Both the position numbers and the translations under genes were made by a program. Source: Anaerosoma tenue (GTDB taxonomy: Bacteria; Actinomycetota; Coriobacteriia; Anaerosomatales; Anaerosomataceae). From it: 64,000 bases of DNA. Positions 23,621 to 32,227 of this stretch are shown here, in pieces. The notes below the pieces were generated by a model. The model ran no database searches. It was not told where the DNA came from and worked only from the letters and a program-made list of their open reading frames with translations. Location: the NCBI RefSeq assembly GCF_023161965.1, contig NZ_JALNTY010000003.1, positions 167,271-231,270 of the forward strand. Reading direction: 5' to 3'. The stretch's first letter is position 1. The number at the start of each line of letters is the position of its first letter.

Positions 23621-25723
23621 ATGGTGCGAGCGAAGAGCGTGCGAAGACTGCTCGCGGTGATGGTCGCCGCGATGATGCTGCTTGGGGGTGTCATGGTGGC
23701 CCCGGCATCGGCGGCCGAGAACTACACACTCGGCAGCATCGAAGCCCCTGCATACGTCATGAACGACCACACGCCGTTCGGTGTGCGGTTCAGTGTAGAA
23801 GCGAGCAGCGGGCTAGCCCCGAACGAGACCTACTACGTGAAGCTGCGTCTCAGCCCGAACACGACGCCGTCCAGCAGCGCGAACCGTGGCTTCACCTGGA
23901 ATCCGGCCACCGGCAAGTGGATCATGGAACGGGAGTCCATCAACGGAAGCCGCTGGTTCGGCCGGCCGACCGTGACCACCGATGAGACCGGGGCCATCAA
24001 GAACACCTGGGTCTATGGCAAGTTCGGCAACGAGGGCGAGTCGGGTGACTACTACATCCTCGTCTCCCTCTCCGACACCGGCGACGAGAGCTCGTACAAC
24101 CCGGACCCGGGCGACGTGCCCATGGTGACCGTGCTCGATGCGAAGACTGAGGGTTCATGGGTGCACAACGGCCTCGCCGGTCTCGCGGCGGCGGACAAGC
24201 GCGTGGGTATCCGCTCCAGCGACTCGACCTCCGACGGCAGCCCGGCAACGCTGTACGGCCTCTGGCAGACGGAGGAAAACGGAGTCGATGACGACGGTGA
24301 CGGCATGATCGACGATGCGTCCGAGGATGTCGGTCCGGCAGGCATGACCGGTGATTACCGCGTCGCACTGCCGATCGCCACGGTGGTCGACATCTACACG
24401 AACCGCATCCTGCGTGCCGACGACTTCACCACCGGTGCCGCCGACTGTGACATGGCGGTTGGCGTGAGCGACCAGACCGCCCCGCTTGCCGCGACCGATG
24501 CCGCCGCAGAAGCAGCGGCAGGCGCAGTCGACCTGAGCTGGAACGCCGGGAGCGACAGCGGTGGCTCGGGCATCGAAGGCTATCTCGTATATCGGTGGCC
24601 GGCTGTGAACCAGTACGATCTGGCCGGTATGACCACCAATCCCCCCGTGCTCATCGGCAAAGCCGCAGGCACCGTCTTCTCCGACACCACCGCGAGGGGC
24701 GGCGTGGCGTACGAATACGCCGTGCGCACCATCGACGGCGACAGCAACATCAGCGCTCGTTCCAACATCGCCACCGCAACGGCCATCGCCGCCAACGATC
24801 TCGTCCGCGACGATGGTGCGACCCGCTACGAAACGGCGATCGAGACGTCCAAATCCACGTTCGCGGCCGGCTCTGTCGATACGGTCGTGGTGGCCACCGG
24901 CAACGCGTTCGCTGACGCCCTCGCGGGATCGAGCCTCGCTGGAGCGTACGACTCGCCGTTGCTCCTGGTAGGCAGCACTATGGGTACCTCACTCAAGAAT
25001 GAGATCGACCGCCTCGGGGCCGGCAACGTCGTCCTGTTGGGCGGGACCGCAGCCATCTCCGATGACGTCGCCCAGGAGTTCGCCAACGCCGGATACGCGG
25101 TGGACCGCATACAAGGCCAGGACCGCTACGAGACGGCCGCGAAGATCGCCCAGGAGGTCGCCGATCTCACCGGAGGCGTACACAGCGCCTACTTCGTCCG
25201 CGGCGACGATTTCGCTGACGCGATCGCCATCTCGCCATTCGCGTACGGCACAGCCACTCCCATCCTGCTCGTTCGCACCGGATCAGTGCCTGCGTACACC
25301 AGCGCCGCGATCGCCAGCCTCGGCATCACCGAAGGCGGTATCGCCGGCGGCTACGGGGCTGTCAGCAGTGACGCCGAGGACGCGCTCGAGACGCTGCTCG
25401 GCAACGCACTCGAGCGCTGGGCCGGAGCCAACCGCTACGCGACGGCAAGACTCGTCGCCGACGCGCACGTGGCGTCGGGAACCGCCAGCTACAACTACGT
25501 CGGCGTTGCCACAGGCCTCGACTTCCCCGACGCCCTTGGCGGCGGCGCGGCGGCCGGCAGCTGGAACGGCGTGCTGCTCCTGACCCGTCCGGACAGCCTG
25601 GTCCCGGAGGTGAGCAGCGCTCTCAGCGCCAACAAGAACGTGATCGATGAGGTACACGTCTTCGGAGGTACGTCCGCTGTCAGCGCTGCCGTGTACAGCC
25701 AGATAGCGCAGATCCTCCAGTAG
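23621..25723 (+). CDS. Secreted surface protein with fibronectin-like domain and three CWB2 repeats
   Basis: 700 residues. A signal peptide ends at about residue 33 (PASAAENY). Residues 35-200 form a unique beta-rich domain. An acidic EF-like loop, DDDGDGMIDDASED, lies near 222-235. A fibronectin type III-like domain covers about 285-395 (VDLSWNAGSDSGGSGIEGYLVYR .. EYAVRTIDGDSNIS). CWB2 repeats begin at about 396 (RDDGATRYETA, RIQGQDRYETA, RWAGANRYATA). It is the first gene of a tight run of six: the next starts 15 bases later. It is a candidate wall-anchored capture protein for the downstream ECF/ExbB genes. Confidence 0.9.
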   Translation: MVRAKSVRRLLAVMVAAMMLLGGVMVAPASAAENYTLGSIEAPAYVMNDHTPFGVRFSVEASSGLAPNETYYVKLRLSPNTTPSSSANRGFTWNPATGKWIMERESINGSRWFGRPTVTTDETGAIKNTWVYGKFGNEGESGDYYILVSLSDTGDESSYNPDPGDVPMVTVLDAKTEGSWVHNGLAGLAAADKRVGIRSSDSTSDGSPATLYGLWQTEENGVDDDGDGMIDDASEDVGPAGMTGDYRVALPIATVVDIYTNRILRADDFTTGAADCDMAVGVSDQTAPLAATDAAAEAAAGAVDLSWNAGSDSGGSGIEGYLVYRWPAVNQYDLAGMTTNPPVLIGKAAGTVFSDTTARGGVAYEYAVRTIDGDSNISARSNIATATAIAANDLVRDDGATRYETAIETSKSTFAAGSVDTVVVATGNAFADALAGSSLAGAYDSPLLLVGSTMGTSLKNEIDRLGAGNVVLLGGTAAISDDVAQEFANAGYAVDRIQGQDRYETAAKIAQEVADLTGGVHSAYFVRGDDFADAIAISPFAYGTATPILLVRTGSVPAYTSAAIASLGITEGGIAGGYGAVSSDAEDALETLLGNALERWAGANRYATARLVADAHVASGTASYNYVGVATGLDFPDALGGGAAAGSWNGVLLLTRPDSLVPEVSSALSANKNVIDEVHVFGGTSAVSAAVYSQIAQILQ

Positions 25724-25738
25724 AACCGTAAGAGCGAC

Positions 25739-26203
25739 ATGACAACGAGCAACCGCGAGCAGGGGCCGAGACGACGAACCGTGGCGATCATCGCCGTCGT
25801 CTCCCTGCTCGCGGTTGCCGCCGTCGCTTGGCTGGCCGAGGGCCTGCTCACCACCCCGGACGATATCCCGCCGCTTCTGGTGACCCGTGGTGGAGAGGTC
25901 CTCGCCACTTTCTCGATGGCGGAGATCCGCGATCTCCCTACCCACGAGGTCTCACAGTTCGGGAAATGGGAGGAAGGGCCCCAGCTGCTGCTCGTGCTCT
26001 CGGAAGCCGGGGTGGAGGACTTCGAGCGGGTGACGATCCTCGGCCAGGGCGTCCGCGACGACGGTGAGATCGTCCTCACTCGCGCGGAGATCGATGAAGA
26101 CGTCGTGCTCGACCTCGCCAACCGCGGCACCGTGAAGATCGCGGGCCCCGATATCGCATGGGCCGACCGCGTACGCGATCTCACCGAGATACGGGTCGAG
26201 TGA
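25739..26203 (+). CDS. Membrane-anchored protein with short oxidoreductase-molybdopterin-like domain
   Basis: 154 residues. It has one N-terminal membrane anchor (about 14-33, TVAIIAVVSLLAVAAVAWLA), then a 115-residue domain outside the membrane. The strands VTILGQGVRDDGEIVLTRAEIDED and VKIAGPDIAWADRVRDLTEIRVE resemble the end of the sulfite-oxidase-like molybdopterin domain (VxGxDGY..LT..VxxDVxL..GPxR..W.RWVxxIxxIEV), but the cofactor-binding Cys region is missing. It may therefore be a ligand-binding derivative and not an enzyme. The next gene starts 3 bases after its stop. Confidence 0.55.
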   Translation: MTTSNREQGPRRRTVAIIAVVSLLAVAAVAWLAEGLLTTPDDIPPLLVTRGGEVLATFSMAEIRDLPTHEVSQFGKWEEGPQLLLVLSEAGVEDFERVTILGQGVRDDGEIVLTRAEIDEDVVLDLANRGTVKIAGPDIAWADRVRDLTEIRVE

Positions 26204-26206
26204 CCC

Positions 26207-26788
26207 ATGGCAGCCCGTAGGAGCCCCGACGGCCGTATGTTCACCACAAGAGAGCTCGTCCTTCTCGCTCTCTTCGCGGGACTCGTCGCCCTTTCCAAGG
26301 TCGTCCTCCGCGTACCGATCCACGTGCCCGGCCACTCGGGGATGACCTGGATGGCCATCCTACTGGTGGGGAGGATCCTCGTCCGCAAACCGTGGGCGGG
26401 AACACTCATGGGGCTCGTCTCGGGGATCCTCGCGGTTGCGGTTGTGGGAGGCCGGGAGGGGCTTCTCCTGTGGATGAAGTATCTGGCGCCCGGGATGGTG
26501 ATGGACCTCGGCGCCTTCCTGAGCGGTGAGCGTCTTCACAGCCCCATAGTGGCCATCATCACCGCAGCCATCGCGAACACCGCCAAGCTCGTCACGAGCC
26601 TGATCGTCAGCCTCGCCCTCGGCATACCGATGGGCTACCTCGCCCTCGGCCTCGGTCTGGCTGCAACGACCCACATCGTGTTCGGTGGCCTCGGGGGCTG
26701 GCTTGGCGCTATCACGGTCAAGGCGTTGCGACGCGCGGGTCTCCCCCATCTTCAGGAGCTCGCCGGGGTACGCGAGGAGACCGCATGA
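26207..26788 (+). CDS. ECF transporter S-component-like membrane protein
   Basis: 193 residues with about five or six membrane helices starting at residue 14 (RELVLLALFAGLVALSKVVL). The pattern of a first helix ending before HVPGHSGMTWMAILLVGRILV, a LVSGILAVAVVGGREGLLLWM helix pair and a C-terminal GLGGWLGAITVKALRRAGL resembles ECF substrate-capture (S) subunits. The ATPase and T-subunits are not in the window, which fits a shared group II ECF module. The substrate cannot be told. The following gene overlaps by ATGA. Confidence 0.65.
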   Translation: MAARRSPDGRMFTTRELVLLALFAGLVALSKVVLRVPIHVPGHSGMTWMAILLVGRILVRKPWAGTLMGLVSGILAVAVVGGREGLLLWMKYLAPGMVMDLGAFLSGERLHSPIVAIITAAIANTAKLVTSLIVSLALGIPMGYLALGLGLAATTHIVFGGLGGWLGAITVKALRRAGLPHLQELAGVREETA

Positions 26789-28548
26789 GGAAGACCATCC
26801 TCGCCGTGCTGCTGACCTCTTCGCTGCTCCTGTGCGAGCCCGCGCATGCGGCCACATGGACAGAGCCTGATGTGACGTCGCTTCAGGGGTCTCTGGCGAA
26901 AGGAGACGGTGAGTACCTCGAGCTTCCGTGGAGCGTCATCTGGGAGCTGGGTTCGATCATCCCGGGCGCCGCACTGGACCCCCGCGCCGTAGAGCGGCTC
27001 GGCAACGGGAACACCCTCGTCACGAGCCGTGACACCCGTGGAGTGTACGAAGTGACCACCAACGGAACGGTCGCCTGGTCGTACTCAAGCGATGATGACC
27101 CGAACCTGTGGCCGTTCCACGCCACGCGTCTGGCCAACGGGAACACCCTCGTGGTCGATCGCTGGCAGGAGACGGTGCTGGAGGTCACACCCGCAGGCGA
27201 CGTGGTGTGGCGCTACGGGGTCCCCGACAACCCGATGGACCCGAGCCACCCCGACTACCACCGGAACGACGACCTCGAGCAGCCCGACCCCGGAGAGCTC
27301 ATCGACCCGTTCACCGCGTTCCGCCTGCCCAACGGCAACACGCTGATCGCCGAGAACCAGGCGTGTCGCGTGATCGAGATCCGATCGTCGGATTATGACC
27401 CCGACGCGCCCGATGACGGGTACACGGAGTCGAGCATCGTCTGGCAGTACGGGGTCACGCACGAGCTCGCAAGCGAACACGGATACGCCGATGGCTACCT
27501 CGACTGGCCGAAGTGGGCGATACGGCTCGACAACGGCAACACGCTCATCGCCGATGAGACCGGCCAGCGCGTGATCGAAGTCACCCCGGCGAAATCCGTC
27601 GTCTGGCAGTACGGACAGTCGGGAGTCCCCGGGTCTGACCCCGGACTGCTGAACGAACCGGTCGCTGCCGAACGCCTGGACGATGGATCCACACTCATCA
27701 CCGACGGCAAGAACGACAGAGTGCTCCGAGTCGACGTCGATGGGACCATCTTGTGGGAGATCGGCCAGCCGGACGAGTACGGTCTCGATGCCGACGGGCT
27801 CGCCGGGCCGAGACGTGCCACGATCACCGATGACGGCACCCTGCTGATCGCGGACTCCTCGCATCAGCGCATTCTGGAGCTCGGCTATGCGGACAGCGGA
27901 CTCGTCACGTCCGACCGGATCGACTGCGGGCTGCCCGGCGTCCGCAAGGCGTTCTCGGCGCTGACAGCGCAGGTCGACGTGCCCGAGGGCACTTCGTACG
28001 AGCTGCTGTACAGCGTGGACGGGGGCACCTGGGCAACCCTCACGGGGGCCGGTCTCCCGGACAGCACGTATGGGACGTTCCTGCAGTATCGCGTACGCCT
28101 GTCCACAGGCCGTCACGACGCCTCTCCCCGTCTCACGGCTGTGACGATCTCCTACGAACCCGCCCCCGAAGATCCGAACGACGTCGGAGACGACGACCAG
28201 GGTTCCGGCTCATCGAGCTCCGGTAGCGGGACTTCCGGCGGCGGCAGTGGCTCGATCGGCGGCGGCGCGAGCTCTGGCAGAGGTGCCGGGTCCGACACCG
28301 TCGCCATGAGCGCGGGAGAAGGCTACACCTCGGGTGAAGCGACTATCGACACGGATACGATGGGCGGAGGAGCCGCTGCCGCTCATCGCGGATGGGCGTT
28401 GACACTGGTCGGTGACACCGCCCCCGGCGCAGGTTCACCGGCAGCGCCCTCTCCGGACCCGTTCGGCATCCTGCTGCTCGGGACGGTGTACCTTGCAGGC
28501 GCTCTGTCCGTACCACTCACACTGTTCATCCCGCTGCGGCGGTCGTGA
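26785..28548 (+). CDS. Secreted NGNTLI-repeat beta-propeller with Ser/Gly linker and C-terminal membrane anchor
   Basis: 587 residues. It has a signal peptide (MRKTILAVLLTSSLLL..AHA). Repeats of R-L-x-N-G-N-T-L-I/V followed by I/V-E-V-x-V-V-W-Q/R-Y-G (for example near 72, 115, 180, 250, 295) form a propeller of the arylsulfotransferase-like/NHL kind. The arylsulfotransferase active-site His was not located. A beta-sandwich region follows (about 385-455), then a low-complexity Ser/Gly stretch (about 470-510), and a terminal hydrophobic helix (FGILLLGTVYLAGALSVPLTLFI) ended by RRS. The protein is therefore tethered outside the membrane. It overlaps the S-component gene by four bases. Confidence 0.8.
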   Translation: MRKTILAVLLTSSLLLCEPAHAATWTEPDVTSLQGSLAKGDGEYLELPWSVIWELGSIIPGAALDPRAVERLGNGNTLVTSRDTRGVYEVTTNGTVAWSYSSDDDPNLWPFHATRLANGNTLVVDRWQETVLEVTPAGDVVWRYGVPDNPMDPSHPDYHRNDDLEQPDPGELIDPFTAFRLPNGNTLIAENQACRVIEIRSSDYDPDAPDDGYTESSIVWQYGVTHELASEHGYADGYLDWPKWAIRLDNGNTLIADETGQRVIEVTPAKSVVWQYGQSGVPGSDPGLLNEPVAAERLDDGSTLITDGKNDRVLRVDVDGTILWEIGQPDEYGLDADGLAGPRRATITDDGTLLIADSSHQRILELGYADSGLVTSDRIDCGLPGVRKAFSALTAQVDVPEGTSYELLYSVDGGTWATLTGAGLPDSTYGTFLQYRVRLSTGRHDASPRLTAVTISYEPAPEDPNDVGDDDQGSGSSSSGSGTSGGGSGSIGGGASSGRGAGSDTVAMSAGEGYTSGEATIDTDTMGGGAAAAHRGWALTLVGDTAPGAGSPAAPSPDPFGILLLGTVYLAGALSVPLTLFIPLRRS

Positions 28549-28579
28549 CGGAACCGATCCGAGGAAGGGGCTCCACCGC

Positions 28580-29212
28580 ATGGATACGATCGCCTACTAC
28601 CTGACCCACCCGAGCGCACTGATCTACGTCACCGCGAATGCGCTGATGTACCCTGTGATCATCCTTGAGCTCGTGCTTCTGGTCTTCTCGGTGTTCGAGG
28701 CAGGACGCTTCACCGTCGAGATGTCCATGCGGCGTCACAGGCGCTCGCTTCCCGCGCTCAGGGATCTCACGGATGCAGCCCGGAAGGCCCTCGCCGGTGG
28801 CGACCCCGAAGGGGCGATCGCACACCTCGGCGAAGCGGTGGGCACCTCCGGCTACGGCAAGCGGTTCGCCGGGCGCCTGACTCCGGAGCACATGGGGCGC
28901 GCGCACATCGTGAAGCTCCTCGACGATACCGAAAGCGAGGTCCGTCGACGTCTCGAGAGGACACGTATGCTTGTGCGTCTGGGTCCGATCCTCGGTCTGA
29001 TGGGCACCCTGATCCCGATATCGCCAGCGCTCGTAGGGCTCGCTCAGGGTGACGTGCAGACCCTGTCCGACAATCTTGTGGTCGCGTTCTCGACCACGGT
29101 CGTCGGCCTCCTGATCGGCGCCATCGGATACGTCATCTCCACGGTGCGCGAGCGCAAGTACCTCCAGGACATCAGTGACATCGAGTATGCGCTCGAGATC
29201 ACGGAGTTGTGA
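28580..29212 (+). CDS. MotA/TolQ/ExbB-type proton channel protein
   Basis: 210 residues. One membrane helix lies near the N-terminus (residues 22-42), a long cytoplasmic helix-rich loop follows, and a C-terminal pair LVRLGPILGLMGTLIPISPALVGLAQGD (about 133-160) and LSDNLVVAFSTTVVGLLIGAIGYVIS (165-190) carries the signature GLMGTLIP of ExbB/TolQ. An RBS (GAGGAAGGGG) precedes it. Together with the next, ExbD-like gene it would form a proton-driven motor, although no TonB or outer-membrane receptor is expected in a monoderm. Confidence 0.88.
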   Translation: MDTIAYYLTHPSALIYVTANALMYPVIILELVLLVFSVFEAGRFTVEMSMRRHRRSLPALRDLTDAARKALAGGDPEGAIAHLGEAVGTSGYGKRFAGRLTPEHMGRAHIVKLLDDTESEVRRRLERTRMLVRLGPILGLMGTLIPISPALVGLAQGDVQTLSDNLVVAFSTTVVGLLIGAIGYVISTVRERKYLQDISDIEYALEITEL

Positions 29213-29213
29213 G

Positions 29214-29585
29214 ATGGGCTCTCTGCGAGAAACACGTGTCCGAGAGGGATACATACGCCGGGGCCGGCGCGGCCTTGCAGACCACAACGGCGACCCGATG
29301 GAGTCGATGGGCAACCTCTTCGACGTGGCGATCCTTCTCGCTGTCGGCTTCCTTGTGGTAGCACTGACTGGATTCGGGCTCAGTGAAGTGATCAGCGGAG
29401 AAGACGTCACCATCGTCAAGAACCCGGGCCAGAGCGATATGGAGATCATCACGAGGACCGCCGGCGAGGTCGAGCGCCTCGAGCGTACGGACGACCTCAA
29501 CGAGGGTCGCGGCTACGCCATCGGCACGGTGTACCGCCTCGAGGACGGTAGCGTCATCTGGGTCCCGCAGGAAGGCACGCCGTAG
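29214..29585 (+). CDS. DUF2149 family protein, ExbD-like
   Basis: 123 residues, starting one base after the ExbB stop. A single membrane helix (about 34-56) starts NLFDVAILLAVGFLVVAL, strongly reminiscent of the ExbD/TolR helix FIDVMLVLLIIF with its proton-relay Asp. An extracytoplasmic domain of about 65 residues follows, ending in the DUF2149-like GTVYRLEDGSVIWVP. DUF2149 proteins are known from methanogens and anaerobes beside ExbB homologues, but their role is undefined. The ExbD analogy is an inference from the helix. Confidence 0.8.
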   Translation: MGSLRETRVREGYIRRGRRGLADHNGDPMESMGNLFDVAILLAVGFLVVALTGFGLSEVISGEDVTIVKNPGQSDMEIITRTAGEVERLERTDDLNEGRGYAIGTVYRLEDGSVIWVPQEGTP

Positions 29586-29649
29586 ACTCCGTACCGGTGC
29601 GCCGATCGCAGTCGGACCCGAACGCTCAGCGCCGACCCGCACATAGACC

Positions 29650-29678
29650 TTGCGTGCTACCCCGTGCATGCCTATCCT
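29650..29678 (+). promoter_or_regulatory. Promoter of the molybdate/tungstate transporter operon
   Basis: TTGCGT (29,650-29,655), 17-base spacer, TATCCT (29,673-29,678). The predicted start falls within the palindromic operator just downstream. Confidence 0.55.
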
Positions 29679-29681
29679 GTT

Positions 29682-29713
29682 AGGACACGCTAACCATCTC
29701 CTTAGCGTGTCCT
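29682..29713. promoter_or_regulatory. Perfect 12-base inverted repeat, operator of the mod operon
   Basis: AGGACACGCTAA, 8-base spacer, TTAGCGTGTCCT. Its position at the predicted transcription start fits repression. The inner half-sites recur before the CWB2-ECF-ExbB operon (23,448). Confidence 0.75.
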
Positions 29714-29822
29714 CTCGCTAGTCACTACTTCCTACGAATCCAGAAGGGGGGGTCTTCGCGTCCGCGCGAGAGGGACAGTCAGCGGGCCGGGTGGATCGGC
29801 CCAGATACTTGGGGGGTTCCGG

Positions 29823-30653
29823 ATGCTCTCAGTAAGAACGCTTTCCTTCCGCGCGATCATCGCGCTCATGCTGGCCGTCGTCCTCACTGCGTGCGTGGGG
29901 TGCGCCGGCCAGGAAACCGCACCGGAGACGACCGGAGCGGCGGCAACACCGGCGGAGCCTGACGCGGCTGACGACCTTGCCGGACAGGAGCTCAGTCTGT
30001 TCGTGGCCGCGGGCATGAAGAAGCCGATGGATACCGTGATCACGGAGTTCCAGGAAGAGACAGGCGCTGTGGTACTGGTGAACTACGGCTCGTCGGGCGA
30101 GCTCTACGCACAGATCGACGCCGGACAGCCCGCAGACCTGTACTACTCGGCTGATTGGCTCTACATCGAGAAGTGCGCCGACATCGACAAGGTGGCCGAG
30201 GATCGCAAGTTCCTTCGCGACACCATCGTGCTCGTCGTCTCGCCCGGCGGGCAGGACAAGGTCGCGTCGGTCGAAGACCTGGCCGGAGACGACGTGAGCT
30301 TCGTCATCGGCGATCCTGCCGCACCGGCGGGCGTGTACGCCGAGCAGGGGCTGCGGAGCCTCGGCCTCTGGGAGATCGTGTCGGACAACCTCGTTGCGCG
30401 TCCGTCCACCGTCAACCAGGTGGCCATCATGGTCAAGGAAGACCAGGTGGACGCCGGCATGGTGTACTCGAGCGTCGCCAATGGGAACGAACTGCCGGTC
30501 GTGCAGACCCTCGATCCCGAAGACACGGGTGAGATCGTCTTCGGGGCCGCGGTGATCGATGGCGGGAACGAGGATCTCGCGCGGGCGTTCATGGACTTCG
30601 CTTCCGAGCGGGTTGAGGTGTTCACCGCGTACGGCTGGGAAGCGTACGAGTGA
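29823..30653 (+). CDS. modA: Molybdate/tungstate ABC transporter substrate-binding lipoprotein
   Basis: 276 residues. A lipoprotein signal ends in LTAC (Cys about 24), followed by a low-complexity Thr/Ala/Pro linker. The mature part starts LSLFVAAGMKKPMDTVITEFQEETG, the ModA-type oxyanion fold, and includes VLVNYGSSGELYAQIDAGQPADLYYSAD, the conserved Ser/Gly anion contact region and GDPAAPAGVYAEQGL. The start is set by the lipobox distance; GGGGGGTT lies before it. Whether molybdate or tungstate is bound cannot be read off. It heads a three-gene operon. Confidence 0.9.
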   Translation: MLSVRTLSFRAIIALMLAVVLTACVGCAGQETAPETTGAAATPAEPDAADDLAGQELSLFVAAGMKKPMDTVITEFQEETGAVVLVNYGSSGELYAQIDAGQPADLYYSADWLYIEKCADIDKVAEDRKFLRDTIVLVVSPGGQDKVASVEDLAGDDVSFVIGDPAAPAGVYAEQGLRSLGLWEIVSDNLVARPSTVNQVAIMVKEDQVDAGMVYSSVANGNELPVVQTLDPEDTGEIVFGAAVIDGGNEDLARAFMDFASERVEVFTAYGWEAYE

Positions 30654-31453
30654 TGGCGCCCCAGCGCATCAACAAGAGCATAGTTCCGTTCGTGTTCGTT
30701 CCGCTTTTCCTGCTGCTCGTGGTCTTCCCCCTCCTCGCTCTGGTGTTCAACCTCGATGTCGAGGGCATGACCGCCACGCTCACCGATCAGGTCTTCTGGA
30801 TCGCGGTGCGGAACACACTATGGACCGCGTTCCTCGCCTCACTGCTCGGGCTGATCGTGGCGATCGGCTTCGGGTACTACCACCTCTACAGTCAGCAGTC
30901 ACCGATCTACAAGGTGGCCAACCTCCTCAACGACCTGCCTATCGCCCTTCCCCACACGGTGGCCGGCCTCGCGCTGCTCCTGGCGTTCGGACGAAACAAC
31001 TTCGGCTTCCTGGGGAACACCGGGCTGGCGTTCACGCTCTTCGCCGTCGTCCTCGGCATGTTCTTCGTCTCATACTCACTCTGCGCCAGAACGATCGCGA
31101 GCGGCGTGGACCAGACGGAGCGTGAGGTCGTTGACGTGGCGCGGACCCTCGGCGACACACCGACCCAGGCGTACTTCAAGATCGTGCTGCCGTCGATCGG
31201 GGAGGCGGTGTTCTCCGGCTTCGTGCTTGCATTCTCAAGGTCGCTCAGCGAGTTCGCCGCAGTCATCATGTTCGGCGGGAATCTGCCGGGCCGCACCCAG
31301 GTCCTCGCCTCCTACGTCTTCACCAAGGTCGAAGAGGGTGAGCTTGAGATGGCGGTCACGGCGGCCGTGTTCTGCATCCTTCTGTCGGTCATGCTCGTGG
31401 CCGCTCTGAGCTGGGGGAGGTCTCACTATGCTCACAGTCGAGTCGTTGCGTAA
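30653..31453 (+). CDS. modB: Molybdate/tungstate ABC transporter permease
   Basis: 266 residues, six membrane helices. The EAA-type cytoplasmic loop EVVDVARTLGDTPTQAYFKIVLPSIGEAVFSGFVLAFSRSLSEFAAVIMFGGN (about 160-212) matches the CysT/ModB permease family, with the typical FGGNLPGRTQ after it. The ATG overlaps the modA stop (TGATG), and it shares 26 bases with the ATPase gene. It works as a homodimer with the modC product. Confidence 0.92.
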   Translation: MAPQRINKSIVPFVFVPLFLLLVVFPLLALVFNLDVEGMTATLTDQVFWIAVRNTLWTAFLASLLGLIVAIGFGYYHLYSQQSPIYKVANLLNDLPIALPHTVAGLALLLAFGRNNFGFLGNTGLAFTLFAVVLGMFFVSYSLCARTIASGVDQTEREVVDVARTLGDTPTQAYFKIVLPSIGEAVFSGFVLAFSRSLSEFAAVIMFGGNLPGRTQVLASYVFTKVEEGELEMAVTAAVFCILLSVMLVAALSWGRSHYAHSRVVA

Positions 31454-32147
31454 GTCATATGGCCGGAACGAGGTCCTGCGCGATACCGAGATCACGATCG
31501 ATAAGGAGATCAAGGTGCTCCTCGGCGTGAACGGGTGTGGCAAGTCCACGCTGCTGAAGATCGTTGCGGGGATCGTGCAGCCCGATTCCGGGCGCATCAC
31601 ACTCAACGGGGACGACATCACCAGCGTCCCGCCCGAGCGGCGGCGGATCGGATACGTCCCGCAGAAGGCGGCGCTCTTCCCCCATCTCACGGTCGAGCAG
31701 AACATCCTGTACGGCGTCCGTGACGAACGGGACAAGGCCGAGGATCTCGCGCGCCTGACACGGATGCTGGGTCTTGAGGACCTGCTCCACCGTCACCCGC
31801 ACGAACTCAGCGGCGGCTACAAGAGTCGCGTCTCACTGGCACGGGCCCTCGCCCCGCAACCGGCTCTCATGTTGCTCGATGAGCCGTTGAGCGACATCGA
31901 TGTGACAACCAAGGAGAACCTGCTACCGGAGTTCCGTGATGTCATCCACTTCATGGGTATCCCGGCGATGTACGTCACCCACGACCCTGTCGAGGCCGCC
32001 GAGATCGGAGACGCTTTCGCCATCATGCAGGAGGGTATCGTGTGCACCATGGATTCCGCGGAGGCAGCCTTCAGGCACGTGCGCTGCAACGACCCCTCCG
32101 GATATCGCGAGGAGCCGCTGCAGGCGGCGGCGCGCACAGCCTCCTAG
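31428..32147 (+). CDS. modC: Molybdate/tungstate ABC transporter ATP-binding protein
   Basis: 239 residues. Walker A GVNGCGKST (about 34-42), Q-loop YVPQKAALFP, signature LSGGYKSRVSLARAL with a Lys-Ser after the GGY, Walker B LMLLDEPLSDID and the switch His in MYVTHD. The C-terminal oxyanion-sensing TOBE domain seen in many ModC proteins is lacking, as in short ATPases of tungstate importers. It ends 22 bases before a strong terminator. Confidence 0.92.
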   Translation: MLTVESLRKSYGRNEVLRDTEITIDKEIKVLLGVNGCGKSTLLKIVAGIVQPDSGRITLNGDDITSVPPERRRIGYVPQKAALFPHLTVEQNILYGVRDERDKAEDLARLTRMLGLEDLLHRHPHELSGGYKSRVSLARALAPQPALMLLDEPLSDIDVTTKENLLPEFRDVIHFMGIPAMYVTHDPVEAAEIGDAFAIMQEGIVCTMDSAEAAFRHVRCNDPSGYREEPLQAAARTAS

Positions 32148-32169
32148 CGCATCTCGCATCTTCTTCAGG

Positions 32170-32199
32170 CCGAAGGGCGCCCGTGTGGGCGCCCTTCGG
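32170..32199. terminator. Bidirectional terminator hairpin
   Basis: CCGAAGGGCGCCC and GGGCGCCCTTCGG form a perfect 13-base stem with a GTGT loop, between modC and convergent glnA. Confidence 0.85.
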
Positions 32200-32227
32200 T
32201 CGTCATGTTCATGTGCCGATCGCGGCT

